Source: Sarcocystis neurona (taxonomy: Eukaryota > Apicomplexa > Conoidasida > Eucoccidiorida > Sarcocystidae). From it: a stretch of 64,000 nt of DNA. Numbering within the stretch: position 1 is the stretch's first letter; each line of letters begins with the position of its first letter. Positions 57,901-64,000 of this stretch are shown piece after piece. The notes beneath the pieces were generated by a model. It was given only the letters and a program-made list of their open reading frames with translations. It did not search any database and was not told the origin of the DNA. Made by a program: the position numbers and the translations under genes. The stretch covers positions 1,637,055 to 1,701,054 of the forward strand of contig KL647301.1 in NCBI GenBank assembly GCA_000727475.1, in the 5' to 3' direction.

Positions 57901-60458
57901 ACGCAGACAGAAATATTTACGTGACCACATACTCTCAGATCATCGCTGCTGCGCATGCACTTAAACACCTCCTCCATCCTGCATGCAAGCACACAAAGAG
58001 ACAGACGGACACAAGGTCAGATACGGGAGGACGTAGACTCAGACAGAGAGAACATCCATGCAGCAGCAGTCCTTCTTCCTCTCTTCACATGCGCGCGCCA
58101 TGTGCTTGGTCTGAGGCAAGAAAGGTGACGGGCAAAAACCGGACCACGTCGATTTTCTCTCTCAAAGGCGGCCACAACCGTGTTGCTGGGAAGTCGACGC
58201 GGCAGCGGCTGAAGAGAAAAGGTCGGGCCAGGACTGGAAGAAAGAGAGACACACACAGAGAGACGGAGACACAGGGACACACAGAGAGACGGAGACAGAC
58301 AGGAAGACGGGGAGACGGAGACGCACGGGGGACGGAGACACGGAGACGGACGGGGAGACGGGGAGACGGAGACAGAGAGAGGGAGACGTCGAAATGAGAG
58401 GAGATTGGGTGCGCGTTTGACAACTTACACCTCCGTGGAAACCAATGGCGCCGCCGAGAACAAACAAAATATTTAGAAGAGATCTTTCGTAGGCGTGGGC
58501 CAGCGGCAAGTAGGACAAGTATTTGTCTCCCGCGTGCAACTCCATGCCCGGTGTCGTCAGCGCTGCAACGAAACACGGACGAAAAGCAGAAGAAGCAAAA
58601 GATGAGGAAAAGAGTACGGAAAAGAGGACGACAAGGAGAGGGAAGAAGAAGAGGGACAGAAAGAAGTGGAGGGCGAGGAAGAAGAAGAGGAATAGGAAGA
58701 AAAAGCGGACGAGGACGGGGAAGAAAAGAAGACGAGAAAGCAGGAGAGGGAGAGGGAGCAGAATACGAGGAGGAAGCCGAAAAAAAAGTGGGGAGCCCGC
58801 ACCAAAGCTGCTGGGAAGAAAGACAGATGAAAACACCCCGGTGGGAGTCCGCTGCGTTTCCACAACAAGTCGCAACAGTCCTTTCTTTCTGTTCGGTAGA
58901 CCTGGCTGCGTAGGGGTTGCCCGCATGCAGCAAGCTGGCACACGCGCGCTGGTGAGGCGTACGTCTTGCGGATATTTCTTCTTCTTTCCTGACCAGACGT
59001 TTTGCTGCAACCGGCAGCAATGCTCGACAATCTTCTACAAATTTTTGTCACTTTTCCCCACGCCGCTCTCTCCGGCGTCTTACACTGTCCACCGGAAGAG
59101 AAGAGAAGAAAGCGAAGAAACGAAAAGACGGGGGACGAAATGAAGAAGAAGAAGAGTGAGAAAAAGAAGAGGTTTGAAGAGAACAATAGGGAGAATGAGA
59201 AGAAGAAGAAGAAAAGGAACAGCGTTGTCAGGTCGCCCAGACAGGAATGTTGCTTATTTTCGAAAGGGAGCGGCTCTACGTCGGGTGTACATACACTGTC
59301 GCCGCGGTCGCTGCTGCGATGCGGAAGCGCGTATTTCTGGCAAGGAGGAACTTTTGCAGGACGAGTCGCTTTCTTCGAGAAAAGGTGTGAACCTCGTCTT
59401 TTCTCTCAATAGAAACTCGAAATTTCTGCCTTCTTCAAGCATGCGTGTGGCAAGCCAAGGATGCAGCCAGAAACGGTCCTCACTCGACAAAAAGGAAGCA
59501 CGTAGCAAGACATGCCGTGCAGAGCTCCTAGCTGTCTTCACCGGTCCTACGCCCGACCCACTGCAGAAGGAAGCTGTCAGTTATCTTCCCTATAAAAAAC
59601 GCTCTTCTACGGGAGGGAAGGGATGGGCAGGGAGTACAACTTCTTATGTAAAAGTCGTCGACAAACACACACATGTGCACGAAGTACGAAACAAAGCATT
59701 ACCTATGCATACATAAGGAGTGCAGACAAAACAACGAAGTGGTTAATCTACGTACGTATATATGAAGTAAAATAGACGAAAAGCGTTCCACACGGACACA
59801 CAACCCCGGTGCAAGCAAACAAATTCTTAATATACACACATGTGTAACGAGTACAAACAAAGGAAACTGTGCTTCACATATATGTGCACATCTGTATGTG
59901 TGTCCATGTTGAGGATAAAAAAACAAAAGCTCGCTCAACATATACACACACACTTATATGTATACGTAACGATTACGAACTAGCGGAGACGGTAGTTTAT
60001 ATACATATATGTAAGTATGGATAATGAATACAAACAAGCAAAGAAGTCTCTCACATATGTATACACAGATGGGGAAAATACGAACAAACACACAGGTGGG
60101 CTTGATATACGTCTACATTGAAGCAAGATAGAAAAATAAGTGCTTCTAACGTGTATGTGTATATGTGGGGATTCACAACGAGTACGAACAGACAACAAAG
60201 CGCGCCACAGACACACACGTACGCATGTGTGTATGTGTATAAGGAGCACAAACGAACGAAAAAAGTGCTTCACATACACACACGTACGCAATATGAAGAA
60301 AAAGGAAACATGCTTTTCACACATACATATACATATGTATATATGTATTAATACAGATAGAAAGAGAGAGAAGTACTTACGACCACGTATGGAGCCGGCG
60401 ACTGCCGCGACTACGTTCCCGTGCGAGATAATAACACCTTTGGGCTGCCCAGTAGCAC
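46216..60458 (-). CDS. ACSL: Long-chain acyl-CoA synthetase (fatty acid-CoA ligase), 5' end missing
   Basis: Activates long-chain fatty acids to acyl-CoA through an acyl-adenylate. Nine exons in transcript order: 60458-60381, 58562-58429, 57626-57482, 56353-56289, 54931-54806, 52542-52201, 49906-49817, 47464-47195 and 46269-46216 (TGA). All eight junctions keep phase (1, 0, 1, then 0). The 433 visible residues contain, in order: the ATP/AMP-binding loop GATGQPKGVIISHGN; YLSYLPLAHAYERS; TVFASVPRLFNRIHDRI; LRYMLIGSAPVEPSV; GYGMTE; DGWLHTGDVA; the hinge DRKKNIFKLVQGEYVAPEKI; and the C-terminal subdomain with TPTLKIKRFVAKERYKKEID, carrying the catalytic Lys region. About 200-300 N-terminal residues are absent. 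No upstream exon could be proved between 60459 and the window end, which includes a sequence gap. No signal peptide can be judged. Introns are purine-rich on the + strand (pyrimidine-rich in the sense of the gene). Confidence 0.94.
47026..47140. repeat. TTCCCN hexamer tract in the last ACSL intron
   Basis: Tandem degenerate hexamers (CTTCCC, TTTCCC, TTCCAC) on the + strand, that is, polypurine GGGAAG in the sense of the gene. This is opposite to the pyrimidine-rich sense of the other introns of this gene. It lies 55 bases 3' of the donor of exon 47464-47195. Confidence 0.85.
47473..49650. other. ACSL intron between exons 49906-49817 and 47464-47195
   Basis: Mostly purine-rich on the + strand. 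It includes (CATA)n microsatellite (about 48890-49200) and CAG runs on the + strand (49270-49640), which are CTG in the sense of the gene. The large open frames on both strands here are compositional. No further acyl-CoA synthetase motif occurs and the flanking exons join directly. Confidence 0.75.
49907..52200. other. ACSL intron upstream of the EYVAPEKIEN exon
   Basis: Dominated by TA/GT/GA microsatellites (about 50750-51400) and a (CTAT)n/(CTAC)n tract (51560-51860). No coding signal. Confidence 0.75.
52665..52682 (-). pseudogene. Duplicated 18-nt start of the GYGMTE exon (pseudo micro-exon)
   Basis: The first 18 bases of exon 52542-52201 and the adjacent intron sequence are repeated 140 bases upstream in the transcript. 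The copy reads GGCTTCGGGATGACCGAG, is preceded by GCAG and followed by GT. If spliced in, it would add GFGMTE in frame directly before GYGMTE. Two of 18 exon bases differ from the true exon. Confidence 0.75.
52700..54800. other. ACSL intron between exons 54931-54806 and 52542-52201
   Basis: TA/CATA microsatellites at both ends (52700-52960 and 54100-54350) surround a purine-rich + strand block (53020-53780). Large open frames on either strand are Arg/Glu/Lys- or Ser/Leu/Phe-rich by composition. No domain seen. Confidence 0.75.
56920..57370. repeat. Diverged tandem repeat with GTACACCCC motifs, ACSL intron
   Basis: Two to three imperfect units of roughly 65-130 bases. Each has a CTGCA(T/G)A-CACCT(T/C)CCCAG segment, a (G/A)TA(C/T)GTACACCCCCCA segment and a TCTCGTGTA(T/C)(A/G)TACACCCCATCGTACA segment. 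The minus strand is open through it and gives a repetitive Cys/Gly/Tyr-rich peptide that is not a gene. Confidence 0.75.
58563..60380. other. ACSL intron between exons 60458-60381 and 58562-58429
   Basis: Purine-rich on the + strand (58560-59220), then unique sequence (59230-59640), then TA/CA-rich repeats (59700-60350). No conserved acyl-CoA synthetase motif appears, and the flanking exons join in phase without it. Confidence 0.7.
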
Positions 60459-61720
60459 CTGCAGATGATCAAGCAGAAGAAGAGAGAAACACAGAGAAAC
60501 ACAAGTGAGGGAATGTAAAAGCAAGGGCCCTCGGCTCGCGTGGGAGGGCGAAGCAGTCGCGCGAAAACAAAGGAAAAAGAGCAGGAAGCGACTTCCCGAG
60601 CGAGCGGGCGGGGGAGGGAAACCGCTGCGGGAGGCAGAGCGAGAGAGAGAGAGAGACCGTCACGGAGATGCAGAAAGAGCAGCAGGACGTGGATGGAAAG
60701 TCAACGTAATATCACGCCGGCGACTCGTCCACATGTTCGTACACACGTGTCTGCGTGGTGGCCGCGTGGCTGCTGTCTACTAGCAGAGCAAAATTCCCTA
60801 CACGCGTATTGAACCTATTTTCGCGTTTGTTTGTGCAAGTAGGCAAAGGACGACGAAGTGCAGACGTCTGGGCGGAGAAAAGTTTGTCGGCAAGGATGCG
60901 AAGAAGACGGGAGAGGAAGGCGGTCCGAACAATCAAAGCGAGACAGAGTTCAACGAAGAAAAGAAGGGGAAGGACAGACAAAGAAGAGGGATAGAAAAAG
61001 GACGCATGCTCGAGCCACGCAAACAAGACGCATCCTCACTCCGCATGAAGCTGCAACAACTAAATAAATAATAAGTATACATATATTTATATATCCATAC
61101 ATATATATATATATATGCGCGCGTAAGTTCACATGTATATACACATATACGTTCTGGCACATGCATACGTGTGCATACACGTGCATACGAATACATATAA
61201 ATATACATACACATATATATATAAGCGCGAATAAGTACGCATACATATCCTGGTGCATATATTTATATATATATACACACCATGAAAACAGTATGTAGTA
61301 GTACACTCATAGATTTACGTTTAGATAAATACCTGTCACCTTCTGTAGATATATATATCTAAGGTACACACAGATACACATATATGTAGATGTACAGATA
61401 CAGGTGGCGCAAAACTTACACCTGTGTATGTATAGAGCGACGCGACAGCAGGGTATGTGCATGTTTGTATAGAGAGGTAAACGTGTGCTTGTCTCTCTCT
61501 TATTCCATTTCTCTATCTGTCCCTCTGTCTCCCTCCGTCTGTCTGTCTCCCTATATCTTTTGTCCCTTTGTCTCCGTCTCTCTTTCGCACTTTCCCCACT
61601 TTGTCTCTCCCTATCTCTCTCGCTGTCTCGTAAAATTCGCCAAGGGAGGCAGCACGTAAACACGCGCAGCTACCGCTTTCCGTAGTAGAAGTAAAGGTGT
61701 GCGTACGTGTCTGTACACGG
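60459..61720. other. Upstream part of the ACSL locus, no exon proved
   Basis: Contains purine-rich sequence, TA microsatellites (61070-61290) and a pyrimidine tract (61490-61640). A strong minus-strand donor-like site (ACAGGT/gtaagt at about 61418) is present. The sequence before it does not carry the expected acyl-CoA synthetase residues, so I do not call an exon. Confidence 0.4.
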
Positions 61721-61723
61721 GCG

Positions 61724-62805
61724 CTGGTGTACACACACCTCAGCAGCGTCGCCACCCTGCATCAGTGCCCCGATAACTGGTGTACATACACCTCAGCAGC
61801 GTCTCCACCCTCCACGAGTGCTTCAATAACTGGTGTACGTACACCTCAGCTGCGTCGCTACCCTGCATCAGTGCTCTGATCACTGGTGTACATACACCTC
61901 AGCAGCGTCTCCACCCTCCACGAGTGCTTCAATAACTGGTGTACGTACACCTCAGCTGCGTNNNNNNNNNNNNNNNNNNNNNNNNNNNNNNNNNNNNNNN
62001 NNNNNNNNNNNNNNNNNNNNNNNNNNNNNNNNNNNNNNNNNNNNNNNNNNNNNNNNNNNNNNNNNNNNNNNNNNNNNNNNNNNNNNNNNNNNNNNNNNNN
62101 NNNNNNNNNNNNNNNNNNNNNNNNNNNNNNNNNNNNNNNNNNNNNNNNNNNNNNNNNNNNNNNNNNNNNNNNNNNNNNNNNNNNNNNNNNNNNNNNNNNN
62201 NNNNNNNNNNNNNNNNNNNNNNNNNNNNNNNNNNNNNNNNNNNNNNNNNNNNNNNNNNNNNNNNNNNNNNNNNNNNNNNNNNNNNNNNNNNNNNNNNNNN
62301 NNNNNNNNNNNNNNNNNNNNNNNNNNNNNNNNNNNNNNNNNNNNNNNNNNNNNNNNNNNNNNNNNNNNNNNNNNNNNNNNNNNNNNNNNNNNNNNNNNNN
62401 NNNNNNNNNNNNNNNNNNNNNNNNNNNNNNNNNNNNNNNNNNNNNNNNNNNNNNNNNNNNNNNNNNNNNNNNNNNNNNNNNNNNNNNNNNNNNNNNNNNN
62501 NNNNNNNNNNNNNNNNNNNNNNNNNNNNNNNNNNNNNNNNNNNNNNNNNNNNNNNNNNNNNNNNNNNNNNNNNNNNNNNNNNNNNNNNNNNNNNNNNNNN
62601 NNNNNNNNNNNNNNNNNNNNNNNNNNNNNNNNNNNNNNNNNNNNNNNNNNNNNNNNNNNNNNNNNNNNNNNNNNNNNNCAGTGCTCTGATCACTGGTGTA
62701 CATACACCTCAGCAGCGTCTCCACCCTCCACGAGTGCTTCAATAACTGGTGTACGTACACCTCAGCTGCGTCGCTACCCTGCAGCAGTGCTCTGATAACG
62801 CCCAC
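61724..62805. repeat. 53-bp minisatellite in alternating A/B form (106-bp higher-order unit), interrupted by a gap
   Basis: CTGGTGTAC recurs at 61724, 61777, 61830, 61883 and 61936, then after the gap at 62693 and 62746, always 53 bases apart on each side. A units read CATACACCTCAGCAGCGTC and B units CGTACACCTCAGCTGCGTC, and they alternate. It is near-identical between copies and probably collapsed in assembly. Confidence 0.95.
61962..62678. other. Assembly gap (717 N)
   Basis: A run of 717 unknown bases inside the 53-bp array. The distance between array copies across the gap (61936 to 62693, 757 bases) is not a multiple of 53, so the gap length is an estimate and not the true array length. 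Confidence 0.99.
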
Positions 62806-64000
62806 GTACACGTAGCGGTACACTGAGCAAACTGACGCATGCACGCGAGTTAGCTAAGTTTCTGCTGTGTGTTCATATTTCTACCCCAAGATCTCTTCTC
62901 AGAAACAAACACTGCCACCTACATGAGAACTCCTCTCTTTCTCTTTCACTCTGACTCTGTAGCGGCACAGTCCCGCGTGTGTATATGCCGCAGACGTATA
63001 TGCATCAGTTTCACTGTGTTCACGAAAAAATCTCCTTGATATCCATATATATCTGTCTCTATCTTTCTACCTTTATACGTGTATCTATCAACATCTACTA
63101 CATATAAACATATATATATAGATATGTATCTATCTATATCAACGTGTCGATCTATATATGTACAGATATGGGTATACCTGTTTCACAGAGATTCTGCGGG
63201 CAGTTTTGAAATGTGCTGCGTTGTCTCTCCAGAGGCCGCAGTGACGGGGTGTACGTGGTGTACGTACACCAGATTCTGGCGCCCTCTCTACCAACATATA
63301 TATATACACGTCCATATCTGTCTATCTATATACATGCATCTATCCATATCCACGTTTCCACAAATATATATATGTACAGGTATATTAATCTCTGTATCTG
63401 TGTGTTTCTACACCTACCCAATATACATGCATCTGTACCTATCTACACGTGTACACCTATCTATATACGCATATCTATCTGTAGAGGTATACCTGTATCC
63501 ACCTGTGTAGCTTTCTATCTATCTGTATCTATCTATAGATTATCTACATCTATTTGTACATCTATTTGTCTATTTCTACCCACCTGTGTATACATATATA
63601 TATATATATATGCATACATATCTATCTGCCTATACGTATTTATCTATCTCTACCTACACATATATATGTATATACCGCTGGCAAACACGAGCCTGTGCGT
63701 ACCTATTATACACACATATTCCTCTGTTGCATGCGTGTGGTGCGGCACGTATCTAGTTGGCTATACGTTCAACCACATATATATATGTGTATATATAAAT
63801 ATATGTATACGCACATGCATATGTGTATGTGTCTATGTATACGTTTATACAACTCTAAGAATAGAAACAAATACACATGTACAGTAAATATATAAGTGCA
63901 TGTAAATTTCTTCTCTCTACGGCTCTGCAATGAATTATTCTCCCAGGTGAATGCGATCTCGTCGCGCATGCGTGTCGGTGTATCTCTCAAACTGCAACGC
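62806..64000. other. Right end of the window, microsatellite-rich
   Basis: (CTAT)n/(TATC)n and TA microsatellites from 63030 to 63690 and again to 63850. One GGTGTACGTACACC palindrome is at about 63258-63271. A short minus-strand open stretch at the very end (about 63900-63990) could belong to an upstream ACSL exon but shows no diagnostic residue. Confidence 0.4.

Noticed and set aside
61833..62844. Open frames of 250-330 codons across the gap
   Set aside because: They are mostly unknown bases; the visible ends are translated 53-bp repeat.
1..64000. Retrotransposon, transposase or viral genes
   Set aside because: I found no reverse transcriptase, integrase, transposase or capsid-type motif in any frame.

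Overview
The window reads as nuclear DNA of an apicomplexan, most likely a coccidian of the Eimeria/Cyclospora type. Genes are broken into short exons with canonical GT-AG borders. Introns are long and full of (TA)n, (GT)n and GTATATAC-type microsatellites. Coding exons carry long CAG-type runs that encode Gln, Ser, Ala or Glu homopolymers, which is a known hallmark of Eimeria chromosomes. I cannot name a species. There are no operons, ribosome-binding sites, CRISPR arrays, rRNA or tRNA that I can support, and no viral or retroelement protein.

Three genes are recognisable by family motifs plus intron phases that match at every junction. (1) 12971-16970, + strand: a succinate dehydrogenase assembly factor 2 (SDHAF2/SdhE) homologue with a mitochondrial-type N-terminus and a very long Ser/Asn-rich insert. 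(2) 22179-37536, + strand: PIG-L, the GlcNAc-PI de-N-acetylase of GPI-anchor synthesis, six exons over about 15 kb. (3) 46216-60458, - strand: the C-terminal two thirds of a long-chain acyl-CoA synthetase, nine exons. Its 5' exons lie further right, in or beyond an unsequenced gap (61962-62678) or outside the window.

Two further + strand genes are proposed from phase-consistent exons without a family assignment: the 3' end of a coiled-coil protein (525-7329) and a small basic protein (38108-39092). A few unassigned open stretches are listed at low confidence (7666-8130, 19157-19624, 20239-20707, 40402-40859, 42598-43034, 43481-43729, 44876-45133).

Layout: 1-7.3 kb coiled-coil gene; 7.3-13 kb no assigned gene; 13-17 kb SDHAF2; 17-22 kb Q-rich and duplicated sequence; 22-37.5 kb PIG-L with repeat-filled introns; 38-39 kb small gene; 39-46 kb mostly unassigned; 46-64 kb acyl-CoA synthetase with several minisatellites. 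The three known genes are housekeeping functions (mitochondrial respiration, ER glycolipid synthesis, fatty-acid activation) and do not form a pathway. The most distinctive content is the repeat architecture: trinucleotide repeats read CAG in the sense of coding exons but CTG in the sense of introns, and three separate minisatellites at the acyl-CoA synthetase locus share a GGTGTACRTACACC palindrome.
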